From Mageeibacillus sp. UBA1255 (GTDB taxonomy: Bacteria > Bacillota > Clostridia > UBA1212 > UBA1255): a DNA stretch of 18,089 bases. The notes beneath the pieces were generated by a model, which was given only the letters and a program-made list of their open reading frames with translations, was not told the DNA's origin and did not search any database. Both the position numbers and the translations under genes were made by a program. Within the stretch, counting starts at the first letter, position 1. The number at the start of each line of letters is the position of its first letter. This document shows, piece after piece, positions 1-7,941 of this stretch. The DNA is taken from contig DBVV01000008.1 in the NCBI GenBank assembly GCA_002308795.1, positions 7,247 through 25,335 on the forward strand. Direction: 5' to 3'.

Positions 1-377
1 GAGCCGTGGCGGATGTTGACGACGTACTCGACGCCGTCACCGCCGGGATGGCTCACCCATTGACCGCCCGTCATAAACTGCCACTCCGTATCCTGCCTGA
101 AGGAGTCGCACATTCCTCCGTGGCACCCTGCGAGCCCTACTCCCGCTCCCACCGCGCGGGCAACGTTTTTCGAGTATTCCCACGGGATGCTGCCCATCGT
201 CCAGCAGGCAACGATGAGGTGGTATTCGAGCAGTTTTTCATAGTCTTTCAGGCAGTCGAGCGTGTCGTATATCTCCGCCTGATACCCTTCTTCTTCCATG
301 AGGCGTGCAAAGCGTTTTGATGTCAATTTCGGCTCGTGTCCGTCCCATCCGCCCTGAAATATCAACACTTTTCTCAT
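1..377 (-). CDS. ThuA-like domain protein (partial, C-terminus beyond left edge)
   Basis: The first 125 codons of a gene that continues past the left edge. The product opens with MRKVLIFQGGWDGHEP, then a segment with VACWTMGSIPWEYS and the glycine-rich GAGVGLAGCHGGMCDSF. These match the ThuA-like family, which has a class I glutamine-amidotransferase-like fold and is named after a trehalose-utilisation gene. The exact reaction of the family is not settled; members commonly sit in sugar-use loci. No signal peptide is visible, so it should be cytoplasmic. The ATG (375-377 on the plus strand) overlaps the stop of the upstream regulator gene as ATGA, with AAGGAGG inside the end of that gene as ribosome site. 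The two are therefore very likely co-transcribed and translationally coupled. Family call is firm; substrate is unknown. Confidence 0.85.
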   Translation of the reverse strand, partial: MRKVLIFQGGWDGHEPKLTSKRFARLMEEEGYQAEIYDTLDCLKDYEKLLEYHLIVACWTMGSIPWEYSKNVARAVGAGVGLAGCHGGMCDSFRQDTEWQFMTGGQWVSHPGGDGVEYVVNIRHG

Positions 378-1231
378 TTCTTTTCCTCCTTGTGCTTCAT
401 CCTGTATTCCCTCGGCGTCATTCCCGTAAACGATCTGAATGCCGCGTAAAAATTTTTAGCATCGTTCATATTTACCGCCTCCATCACTTTTGAGACGGAC
501 ATATCTGTCTCGTCAAGCAGACGGCAGGCCTGTTCGATCCTGTACCGCCTTTTAAACGTCGTAAGCGACTCTCCCGACTTCTTTTTGAACAGATTCTGGA
601 AGTATCTGGGCGAAATGAACGCTTTGCGAGCGATCACCTCCGGCGTTATATCTTCGCCGCGGCTGAGGAGGTCAATGACCGTCTCGACCAGATCGTCCTC
701 CTTAACGTTCACGCCTCTGCCCGATCTCTCGGATTGGCCTATCGTCGTGCGGAAAAGCATCATCAGCAGCACCTGAAGGTAACCGGTCAATATCTCCTGA
801 TATCCGCTCTGCTGCGCTTCATACTCGTACTGCATCTCATTCACTATCATATTGACGCTGCTGTGCTGCGCATTCGCGTTGAACTGGAAGAGGTCGGACG
901 TCAGAAGAGCGGTAATGATATTGCCGGCGTTGTCCGTGTTGATGATCGAATGGTTCACCGCCTGGGGCTTAAACATGATATTGACCCACTGCATATTCTG
1001 TTCGGAATAGTAGCCGTGGATGCTGCCCCGTGTGATCAGAAGCATGCTTCCTTCGCTGATAAAATACCTTTTATCGTTAAGAATATGGTATCCGCTCCCC
1101 CTGGTGACGTACACTATTTCATAAAAATCGTGCCGGTGGCGCTCGATCGTAGGAAGATAAAAAGAGGTAGTGATCGCGATCTGCTCGTTTTCTCTGAAAA
1201 ATTCTTCGGAAGAGAGGCTTATGGTTTCCAT
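374..1231 (-). CDS. AraC-family transcriptional regulator
   Basis: A 285-residue protein of normal AraC-family length. The N-terminal half (about 15-115) looks like a cupin-type sensor domain, with HRHDFYEIVYVTRGSG and a later SEGSMLLITRGSIHGY, the usual pattern of sugar-sensing AraC proteins. The C-terminal ~100 residues hold the two helix-turn-helix motifs: ITPEVIARKAFISPRYFQN, then the second motif ending in FYAAFRSFTGMTPREYRMKH. It is transcribed away from the large lipoprotein operon starting at 1518, and the 286-base gap between them is the natural place for its operators. The inference is that it controls both its own ThuA-like partner and the divergent glycan genes in response to a sugar ligand. 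The ribosome site before the chosen ATG is weak (CAGGA). The ligand cannot be read from sequence. Confidence 0.92.
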   Translation of the reverse strand: METISLSSEEFFRENEQIAITTSFYLPTIERHRHDFYEIVYVTRGSGYHILNDKRYFISEGSMLLITRGSIHGYYSEQNMQWVNIMFKPQAVNHSIINTDNAGNIITALLTSDLFQFNANAQHSSVNMIVNEMQYEYEAQQSGYQEILTGYLQVLLMMLFRTTIGQSERSGRGVNVKEDDLVETVIDLLSRGEDITPEVIARKAFISPRYFQNLFKKKSGESLTTFKRRYRIEQACRLLDETDMSVSKVMEAVNMNDAKNFYAAFRSFTGMTPREYRMKHKEEKK

Positions 1232-1265
1232 TTCGTTTGGTCCTGATGCTTTAAAGTTCCTGTTG

Positions 1266-1295
1266 AGTTTAGCATAAATTCTGTACCGGTGTCAA
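1266..1295 (-). promoter_or_regulatory. Sigma-A-type promoter for araC-thuA operon
   Basis: On the minus strand, TTGACA (1290-1295) is followed after 18 bases by TAAACT (1266-1271), preceded by TG as an extended -10. It lies about 35 bases upstream of the regulator's ATG and is the best promoter match in the gap. Confidence 0.65.
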
Positions 1296-1380
1296 TGTTA
1301 CCCACGGGCAATATTCATTTTGTTAATGGACGAAAATCGTGAAGCTGCACCATAAAAGACCGCCGTGATACGGACCTCTC

Positions 1381-1397
1381 CGCCGCCCTGTGCGGCG
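1381..1397. other. GC-rich hairpin in the divergent intergenic region
   Basis: CGCCGC, a five-base loop CCTGT, then GCGGCG. It lies between the two divergent promoters. No T-run follows on either strand, so it is not a typical terminator; it could be an operator half or have no role. The rest of the 1232-1517 gap shows only the two promoters listed. Confidence 0.35.
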
Positions 1398-1461
1398 CCC
1401 GGAATTATAGGGCCAAATAGGCGACGTGCAAAAATCCTAAATATTTTGACGCGATTTCCTA

Positions 1462-1490
1462 TTGCCCCGGGAAGGCAGGCAAGTTAAAAT
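1462..1490 (+). promoter_or_regulatory. Probable promoter of the glycan-use operon
   Basis: TTGCCC (1462-1467), a 17-base spacer, then TAAAAT (1485-1490). It would start RNA near 1497, just before the GGAGAGGAGG ribosome site of the 1518 gene, giving a very short leader. The poor -35 fits a promoter that needs an activator, such as the divergent AraC protein (inference). Confidence 0.45.
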
Positions 1491-1517
1491 GCTATTGTAA
1501 GGAGAGGAGGTGTGACG

Positions 1518-4500
1518 ATGACCGTCAGACAGAAAAACAGGGCAATGATTTTGATCACCTGCCTTGCACTTTCGTTATTGCTTATAGCGTCAGTATCTTC
1601 ATGCGCGAAGGATCCACAAGAAAGCGGTAATAAAATGGACGATGATATTTCATATAAATACAGTTTTTCATCCGGTGATTTCAGTTCGCTTCAGGGATTT
1701 AATGAGGAAAACGATATCATCAGCCACACGGGGAAGGAAAAGTCGTTCCTGAGGACGAAGGACGAGTTTGAGCAGAAGCAGGCGGCGTACAGGATGGACG
1801 TGAAGTTCGGCGGCGAAGGCGCGTGTGGTATTCTGTACAGGACACCGGGGGGCAGCATAAATGAGACGAACGCTTTTGTGATAACCGGCGGCGGACAATA
1901 CGCCGGTGTTAAGATGCAGGAATCTAAAGATACCGTGTCGTACGGGAAGGCTGTTGACCTGGCGCGCGGTCAATGGCATACGCTGAAGGTCGTGCTCGAC
2001 GGATCGTACGGCGAGTTTTATATTGACGGCGAACTTATAATGAACAGATGTGATATTGCCGCCGGAGACGGATATATCGGGTTTATGGCGCAGAACGACG
2101 TCGAGATCAGGGACATCAAATTTGATGATTCTCCCGCTAAAGCCGCGGATTTTAACGAACTCCTTAAGACGGCGACGTTAAAAAGAAGCGGGAGCGACCG
2201 GTTCGGCAGCAGAAAATTCGAATATTATCAATGCGGACTCGGTAAAACGAATCTTTACGTTGGCACTGACGGATTTACTTCTCCCGAATCGTACGCGTTG
2301 AGGCCCGGCGATATTCCAGATTATAATTTCGATCCGATGCTCGTGTACGATTACTGGTGGGACGGCACGACGAGACTCGCACCGTTTTCATTGTCCGGGG
2401 GCTACAGCTGCGATGGAAAAGTGTACGCCGGAACAACGGGAGACGGCTGGAGCCAGAGCCTCGATATAGCGAACGGTACCGTCACGACGGAACTTGAATG
2501 CTCCGTAAACGGTCAGACGGTTAAGTCCGTACGTAGCGTATTCGTGACGGAAGACGGTACGGTCTGCTATGCCATAAGCAGCGACACCGATCTGCCGTTC
2601 GTGTTTGCTATCGCCCCGAGGCAGGAAGGCTATATAGTTTATCAATACGAATACGATAAGATAAAAGAAGGGCAGTATTCGGTCACGTACGAGAATGCTA
2701 AAGACGCGCTGTGTGCTTCGGCTCTTCTGGCTACGGACAATACCAATAAAGCATATCTGGCGGTCAAAGCCGTGTCTGAAAACGGCAGCGTGGTATATGA
2801 CGAAAATGCGGGCACTGTGACGGTCAATGCCCCTAAAAACAGCACATTCTATATTTTCGTTTCACCTGCGTCCGACCTTTCGCCAGACGGCAATAATTCG
2901 CTTGATCTCGTGAGAAAAGCTGCCGAAAGTTACGACAGCTGCCGCAGGCAGACCGACGAATGGTGGTCGGATTTCTGGTCCAGAGGCAGGATCTCGATCC
3001 CGGACAAAGGTCTTTCGATCTGGTATTTACGTTCGCAGTACTACCAGGCTGCGGCGCTGGCAACGGCGAGGGTCCCGGCCGGATGTTTCAGTACTAATAT
3101 TGACGGCTTCTTCGGAAACATCTGTTTTGAATACGATATGATGTTCTCGATGACTTCGCTGCAGAGAACGGGACACCTTGACATTGCCGGCGACGTAGAG
3201 AACTGGGTAAAACGATATTATGATCACTCGCGTGAACTTGCCCAAAGCAGCGGCCTTTTCGGAAACGTTCCCGGAGCTTCGGTGCTCTGCGGCCTTATGG
3301 GATACGACTGCACGCCGTGCGAGAGCTGGTCGCTTCGTGAAAACTGGCACGCTACTCACGGCGGAATGAATCTGGTTTCCTTCCTGTTCAGGAACGCTGC
3401 GTTTAAGGATGAAGATCCCGCTTTTGCGCGCAGAGTACTCGAGACTCAACTCAAAATGATGGAAACCGCTTTTAAATACAGCGCGTCTGACGGGGGACTG
3501 ATCCATACCGGCATATGGAATCCGACCGACGGCGATTTCTTCCGCATGGCTCCGGGGGATACGCTGCAGTCCGAATCGGCTTACTGGGCTTTGATGAAAG
3601 CTGCAGAGAACGGAATAGAAGCGAGGCCGCCGGAGGACATTTTCCGCCGTGGCTTCAACGGACCGAACCAGGGTTCTCCTGCGCTGCTGTCGTACTACTG
3701 GCAGCCCGCGAGACCGCTTGACGCCTCATTCCTGAAACTGCTCGATTCTGTCATTACCGGCAGTTCATTCGACTATCACTTTAACCGTGCATGGTGCGCG
3801 GCGCTTTGTGCCAGAGCAGGGTACGGCGAGCTCGCAGAAAAGCTCGTGCGGTCGATGCTCGATACGGATTCGGTACTGTACGACGATACCTATATGTGCG
3901 AGTCGACTTATAACCAAAGCGACTATAAACGCGCTCCCGAGCTCGGTGCTCACGGTGCGCTGGTCGATGCGCTCAGCCTGATGCTCATGGACGCAGAGAC
4001 GGAAAACGAACTGAGATTCTTCGCCGCTATACCTGAATCGTACGTGGAACAGGGATGCTCTTTTGATTCGTTCCTGGCGTACGGAGATCTGACGGTCAGC
4101 GGCAGCATCACCAAAGACAAAACGGTCGCGGTGATACGAAACGGAAGCGGCACAGATAAAACGAGGACGCTTTACCTTCGCGTTCCCACAGGCAGCACGG
4201 CTGTATCCCGTGGAGAACTTTCACGCGGCTGCTTTGCAAAGATCGACGTTACAGTTAAAAGCGGCGAGACGGTAACGGTAGAGGTCACCGGATCTTCTTC
4301 AGGCGAGGTCGTACCTGGTAAGTTCAGCCCCTTGTTCCCGGCAGACGGTGAGACCGGAATTACCGCGAACAACGCTTCATTCTGCTGGACGATGGCGGAC
4401 AATATCTCTCACTACGTTCTGAAAGTGTTCCGCGGTGGAAACACTTCCGCAAGCGTCGTCGAGAAAGACGTACGCGGCGTCAGCTACGTAAACGGATTGA

Positions 4501-5171
4501 CGCTTCCTTCCGGCGGTGCGAGGACAGAATTCAGCTGGTGCGTATACGCGGTCGATGAAGCCGGAAACGTACTGGGCGAGATGGACGGCGGCCCAGTGAA
4601 ATTTACCACGAGCGGAGAATCTCACGATGAGACGCTGTTCGGAATTTCGTTCGAGACTGTAGGAGACGTTGAACTGGAAGAAGACAGCATCGCCATCACC
4701 ATAAATCCGGGAGTTCCGTATTATCAGAACGCGGCATATTTCGAGCCTGAGCAGCAGGACGATTTCACGATCACGTTCAGGATATCGGATTATTATCCGG
4801 ACAGAAATCACCAGCAGATCGGGCTGTATATCGCCGAATCGGACGATTTCAGGAACGAGCCGAGTATCTGGGGCAAATTCATGCGTACGTACTCCTCGGG
4901 CAATATTTTTGAGTTTTACGGTACAGACGGTTCGTGGTCAAACGGCGGGACCGTTTCCGACCGCAATAAAACCGACAGCGCTTATATGCGTCTGGAACTG
5001 AAGAAGGGCAGATTCACGTTCTCGATCAGTCAGGACGGTGAGAAGTGGACAAAGGTCGGTACGGGCCAGAAGCAGTTTAAAAACGATATTATCATAGCGT
5101 TTTCCGGGGCAACGTATTCCGATGCCGATGCTTTTGCCAGAATATCGGAGGTGACGGTCATATATGAATAA
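1518..5171 (+). CDS. Large multidomain lipoprotein with six-hairpin glycosidase-like core
   Basis: A 1217-residue surface lipoprotein. I chose ATG 1518 over the in-frame GTG at 1512 because GGAGG (1506-1510) is 7 bases from the ATG but only 1 from the GTG. Residues 1-29 are a lipoprotein signal ending VSSC. Residues ~45-204 form a LamG or DUF1080-like beta-sandwich (GQWHTLKVVLDGSYGEFYIDG). Residues ~220-465 look like the beta-rich N-domain, and ~470-850 the helical (alpha/alpha)6 barrel, of six-hairpin glycosidases (GH95/GH65-like; DEWWSDFWSRGRISIPDKG and several WY-rich helices). A beta domain (~856-930), a fibronectin-III-like domain (~937-1032) and a C-terminal beta-sandwich module (~1036-1217) follow. 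That last module recurs in the protein at 6882. It probably binds and cuts a polysaccharide or glycoside at the cell surface. GH family and catalytic acids are not assigned. Confidence 0.72.
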   Translation: MTVRQKNRAMILITCLALSLLLIASVSSCAKDPQESGNKMDDDISYKYSFSSGDFSSLQGFNEENDIISHTGKEKSFLRTKDEFEQKQAAYRMDVKFGGEGACGILYRTPGGSINETNAFVITGGGQYAGVKMQESKDTVSYGKAVDLARGQWHTLKVVLDGSYGEFYIDGELIMNRCDIAAGDGYIGFMAQNDVEIRDIKFDDSPAKAADFNELLKTATLKRSGSDRFGSRKFEYYQCGLGKTNLYVGTDGFTSPESYALRPGDIPDYNFDPMLVYDYWWDGTTRLAPFSLSGGYSCDGKVYAGTTGDGWSQSLDIANGTVTTELECSVNGQTVKSVRSVFVTEDGTVCYAISSDTDLPFVFAIAPRQEGYIVYQYEYDKIKEGQYSVTYENAKDALCASALLATDNTNKAYLAVKAVSENGSVVYDENAGTVTVNAPKNSTFYIFVSPASDLSPDGNNSLDLVRKAAESYDSCRRQTDEWWSDFWSRGRISIPDKGLSIWYLRSQYYQAAALATARVPAGCFSTNIDGFFGNICFEYDMMFSMTSLQRTGHLDIAGDVENWVKRYYDHSRELAQSSGLFGNVPGASVLCGLMGYDCTPCESWSLRENWHATHGGMNLVSFLFRNAAFKDEDPAFARRVLETQLKMMETAFKYSASDGGLIHTGIWNPTDGDFFRMAPGDTLQSESAYWALMKAAENGIEARPPEDIFRRGFNGPNQGSPALLSYYWQPARPLDASFLKLLDSVITGSSFDYHFNRAWCAALCARAGYGELAEKLVRSMLDTDSVLYDDTYMCESTYNQSDYKRAPELGAHGALVDALSLMLMDAETENELRFFAAIPESYVEQGCSFDSFLAYGDLTVSGSITKDKTVAVIRNGSGTDKTRTLYLRVPTGSTAVSRGELSRGCFAKIDVTVKSGETVTVEVTGSSSGEVVPGKFSPLFPADGETGITANNASFCWTMADNISHYVLKVFRGGNTSASVVEKDVRGVSYVNGLTLPSGGARTEFSWCVYAVDEAGNVLGEMDGGPVKFTTSGESHDETLFGISFETVGDVELEEDSIAITINPGVPYYQNAAYFEPEQQDDFTITFRISDYYPDRNHQQIGLYIAESDDFRNEPSIWGKFMRTYSSGNIFEFYGTDGSWSNGGTVSDRNKTDSAYMRLELKKGRFTFSISQDGEKWTKVGTGQKQFKNDIIIAFSGATYSDADAFARISEVTVIYE

Positions 5172-6864
5172 ATACACCAATATTGCCGGAATCGTCGGGA
5201 ACCCGGCTTTCTACGGGGAGGGATTCCGCGATTATTCTCCCGAAACGATGCGCACGATGAAAGAATACGGTTTTGATACCGTATTCGTCAACATCGCCTG
5301 GTCGAGGCCGTTTATTGACGCGGTCATCCCGGAGCACGTGATGGTTTCGAAGAAATTTCCGCTTATTTCTCCGCCTGATGTAGAAGAACGTTTCAGACTC
5401 TTTAAAGAAAGGACTGTTTCGGCGAAAAAAAGCGGTATGCGTACGTTCGCGCTTTTCGGGATCCCTGAATACCGTGATTATTCAAATCTTCCGCCGGAGT
5501 ACGGCGCCCTGAAAGGCGAATCGGTGAGTTCCGTCGCTCCTTTTGCTTCGGTCTCGTGCATAAGCAGGCCGGAGGTGCTGAACCTGTACACCGAACTGCT
5601 CAGCGGGATCGTAGAAAAAGTGCCGGAACTCGACGGAATGCTGATTTATAACATTGACGAACTCGCCGACATATGCCGCGACGGCAGCGATTGTCCGTAC
5701 TGCAAAGGAGTGCCGACGGAAAAAAGGCTGAGCGCGTTTTTGAACGAATTGTTCGAAAGAGTACGCACTGTAAAACCGGACCTCGAAATGTGGTGGGAAC
5801 CGTGGGAATTGTCCGCAGCGCAGGTGTACGGGATAATGAAAAAACTCGATCCGCGCATAGGGATCTGCTGCCATTCGACCATAAACGAAGTGTATTTTAT
5901 AAACGAAGGAGACACCTGGCTCAGGCAGACCGCGCGCATGGCGAGGGAGCAGGGCAGAAAGTTTATCGTCGAGCTGTTTATAGGCGGAAGCGGGGAGGAT
6001 CTCGGGATAGTCGCCGGATTCCCGTGCCCGTCGCTCGTATACCGTCAGATGCTGTCGTACGGCAATATTCCGGGGATCAGCGCCGTTAAGGAGTATTTCG
6101 GCAACGCTGTGCCGTATTTTTCGGTCAATGAAAAGGTTTTCGCCGCGTGTGTTAAAGAGCCTGAATTCCCTGAATATGACGCACTGATCAGGAAAATAGC
6201 GGAAACGTATACAAACACTGAAAACGCGGGCAAGCTGCTTGCTTTCTGGGACCTGGCCGGCAGGGCTGTCGAGATGATCCCGTGGGAGCTCAGCTGGGTG
6301 ATGAGGCTGTCAAATTATCCGTCTTATCATCCGGGATACTGGGGCAGGATACCGTTCTGCGATCTTATGAGGACGCCGTGGGAAACTCCCAGCTGGCTGT
6401 CGAGCAGGCGTTCGTATTACATAATTGCCGAGAATACGGCGAACTATAACCATACTCTCGCTCTCGACGTGAACGCACGTTTTGAAATGGCTCTGGAATA
6501 TATTGACGAAGCGCTGGAGCTGTTCCCGGATCTCGGGTTTGACACCGGATATGACGCCGAATTTACGAGGCAGAAAGAAGCGCTTGAGATAATCCGCTGC
6601 CAGCTGATATGCAGAAAAGACCATCTTATGCTCTCGGAATGCGCCTCGTTTATGCGAGAAAACAAAGCGGCCCCGTTTGACGTCGGGGAAATATTGCGAA
6701 GGGACAGAGAAACTGCCGAAACACTTAAAAATATTCTGGAGAATTCAAATACGCCGTATCTTAAGGATTACGATTTCCTGGGCGAATCGCTCGGCATAAT
6801 AGATGAATGTATCGGAAAATATAATGGATCGCCAGAAAAATGGCTTAACGAATATCATTTTTAA
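5164..6864 (+). CDS. Cytoplasmic TIM-barrel glycoside-hydrolase-like protein
   Basis: A 566-residue protein with no signal peptide or membrane segment. The alternating strand and helix pattern of the first ~330 residues fits a TIM barrel. Acidic and aromatic residues sit at strand ends as in glycosidases: IYNIDEL (D165, E166), MWWEPWEL (W210, W211, E212, E215) and KFIVELF (E270). After D165-E166 comes C-x5-C-x2-C (C171, C177, C180), which could bind a metal or brace the active site. The last ~180 residues look helical. The layout recalls alpha-glucuronidase-like and GH20-like barrels, but I cannot name a family. The start overlaps the previous stop by 8 bases with GGAGGTGA (5147-5154) as ribosome site, so it is made together with the large lipoprotein. 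It may process imported products of that enzyme (inference). Confidence 0.6.
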   Translation: MNKYTNIAGIVGNPAFYGEGFRDYSPETMRTMKEYGFDTVFVNIAWSRPFIDAVIPEHVMVSKKFPLISPPDVEERFRLFKERTVSAKKSGMRTFALFGIPEYRDYSNLPPEYGALKGESVSSVAPFASVSCISRPEVLNLYTELLSGIVEKVPELDGMLIYNIDELADICRDGSDCPYCKGVPTEKRLSAFLNELFERVRTVKPDLEMWWEPWELSAAQVYGIMKKLDPRIGICCHSTINEVYFINEGDTWLRQTARMAREQGRKFIVELFIGGSGEDLGIVAGFPCPSLVYRQMLSYGNIPGISAVKEYFGNAVPYFSVNEKVFAACVKEPEFPEYDALIRKIAETYTNTENAGKLLAFWDLAGRAVEMIPWELSWVMRLSNYPSYHPGYWGRIPFCDLMRTPWETPSWLSSRRSYYIIAENTANYNHTLALDVNARFEMALEYIDEALELFPDLGFDTGYDAEFTRQKEALEIIRCQLICRKDHLMLSECASFMRENKAAPFDVGEILRRDRETAETLKNILENSNTPYLKDYDFLGESLGIIDECIGKYNGSPEKWLNEYHF

Positions 6865-6881
6865 TTTGGAGGATGATCAAA

Positions 6882-7682
6882 ATGCAAAAAAGAATCATGA
6901 CCGTTGCCGCCGTTATTATAATGGCTTTAGCACTTCTGACTGCCTGCGGGAAAGCACCCACAGGGGATGATGGTACCAAGACAGGACAGCCTGCGACCGC
7001 TCAGCCGACTGACGCTCCTGCCAATGTTCCTACTGATGCTCCGACTGCTGCTCCTACGGAAGTACCCACTGAAGCTCCCACCGAAGCTCCTACCGAAGTC
7101 CCGACTGAACCGGCAGAGGCGACAGATAAACCGGACGACGGCAGCATCGACCTCGAAAAACTGATCGATGATTCGTTTGGATCTATCGAGGTAGGCAGCA
7201 GCTCGATAACGCTCGACGTCCTTTCGACTTACGGCGACGTGGCGTACTTCACTCTCGATAATTCGCAGGATTTCACCCTGTCTTTCCGCATTTCTGAATA
7301 TCTGCCTACCGAGAACCATCAGCAGGTCGGAATACTTATCGCTCCGGACGTTAGAAATCTCGGCCTTTACGGTAAATTCATGCGCACGTTCTCCGGCGAA
7401 AACGTGATCGAATATTACGGTACCGCCAATTCATGGAACTCTCCTGAAGGGGCCGGAAGAACGAAAGATCCGTTTACGGATTCAGACAGCATCTATATGA
7501 AACTTACTGCGGCTGACGGAAAGTTCACGTTCTCCGCGAGCAAAGACGGAGCGGAATGGACTGTACTCGATACGTATGACGTATTGTTCACCGACGACCT
7601 GCAGATCGGCTTCACCGGCGCCACGTTCACGTCGGCAACTGCGCATGCGGTATTTGATAACATACAGATCACTTATAATTGA
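6882..7682 (+). CDS. Lipoprotein: Pro-Thr linker plus beta-sandwich module
   Basis: A 266-residue lipoprotein. The ATG at 6873 sits directly on the GGAGG (6868-6872) and cannot be used, so the in-frame ATG at 6882, 9 bases away, is the start. Residues 1-22 are a signal ending LTAC. Residues ~37-82 form a Pro-Thr-Glu-Ala rich linker that would span the cell wall. Residues ~88-266 are one beta-sandwich domain related to the C-terminal module of the 1518 protein. Shared blocks include FRIS-Y-P-NHQQ-G, GKFMRT, YGT-SW and G-FTFS-S-DG-WT. With no catalytic domain, the likely job is glycan binding at the cell face (inference). It lies 17 bases after the barrel gene and is probably the last gene of that operon; no clear terminator follows. 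Confidence 0.75.
   Translation: MQKRIMTVAAVIIMALALLTACGKAPTGDDGTKTGQPATAQPTDAPANVPTDAPTAAPTEVPTEAPTEAPTEVPTEPAEATDKPDDGSIDLEKLIDDSFGSIEVGSSSITLDVLSTYGDVAYFTLDNSQDFTLSFRISEYLPTENHQQVGILIAPDVRNLGLYGKFMRTFSGENVIEYYGTANSWNSPEGAGRTKDPFTDSDSIYMKLTAADGKFTFSASKDGAEWTVLDTYDVLFTDDLQIGFTGATFTSATAHAVFDNIQITYN
7005..7112 (+). repeat. Pro-Thr-Glu-Ala coding repeat (cell-wall-spanning linker)
   Basis: About 36 codons built from PTDAP, PTEVP and PTEAP units, using near-repeated DNA such as CCTACCGAAG and CCCACCGAAG. Such low-complexity linkers behind a lipobox are common in Clostridia and can change length by slippage. Confidence 0.8.
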
Positions 7683-7797
7683 CACGGAAAAACGATCGTA
7701 TACAGATCGGAAAAAGTGCGTGCAATTAAGGTACTGATCATCCGGCGCTGTCCCGAAAAGCGAAATTTGTCCATAAATTCAAGAAAAATTGACTGGT

Positions 7798-7822
7798 ATT
7801 GTCGACAATTCAGTGTTACAAT
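7798..7822 (+). promoter_or_regulatory. Extended -10 promoter with upstream palindrome
   Basis: TGTTACAAT (7814-7822) is an extended -10 element. No -35 at the right distance is convincing (TTGACT at 7789 is 22 bases off). Just upstream lies the perfect 12-base palindrome ATTGTCGACAAT (7798-7809), placed where a repressor or activator could act. It could drive the operon at 8134 through the decayed gene. Confidence 0.4.
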
Positions 7823-7890
7823 ATTTCCGGAAACAGACAAGGCGAATTTTGCGAAGATCAAATATAAATGCATCGCGGGATAAAACGCAC

Positions 7891-7916
7891 GGATCGGCGT
7901 GCGGGATCGCCGATCC
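7891..7916. other. Perfect 9-bp stem hairpin
   Basis: GGATCGGCG, an 8-base loop, then CGCCGATCC. No T-run follows. Apart from the promoter, this hairpin and the gene remnant, the 451-base gap 7683-8133 holds nothing I can identify. The leader-like position before the 8134 operon means it could be an RNA structure, but that is unproven. Confidence 0.5.
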
Positions 7917-7941
7917 CGTATACAGAAGGGTCGTTACGGAG

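Noticed and set aside
1512..1517. GTG start for the large lipoprotein
   Set aside because: It lies 1 base after the GGAGG; the ATG at 1518 has proper spacing.
2388..3506. Antisense open frames over the large lipoprotein gene
   Set aside because: They have no ribosome sites or recognisable domains and are shadows of the codon pattern on the plus strand.
6873..6881. ATG 6873 as start of the small lipoprotein
   Set aside because: It directly follows the GGAGG, leaving no spacing; ATG 6882 fits.
7693..7709. Terminator after the 6882 lipoprotein gene (CGATC, 7-base loop, GATCG)
   Set aside because: The stem has only five pairs and no T-run follows.
7697..7926. Short direct repeat CGTATACAGA at about 7697 and 7917 as mobile-element scar
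   Set aside because: The repeat is only 10 bases, with no element or inverted ends around it; chance is likely.
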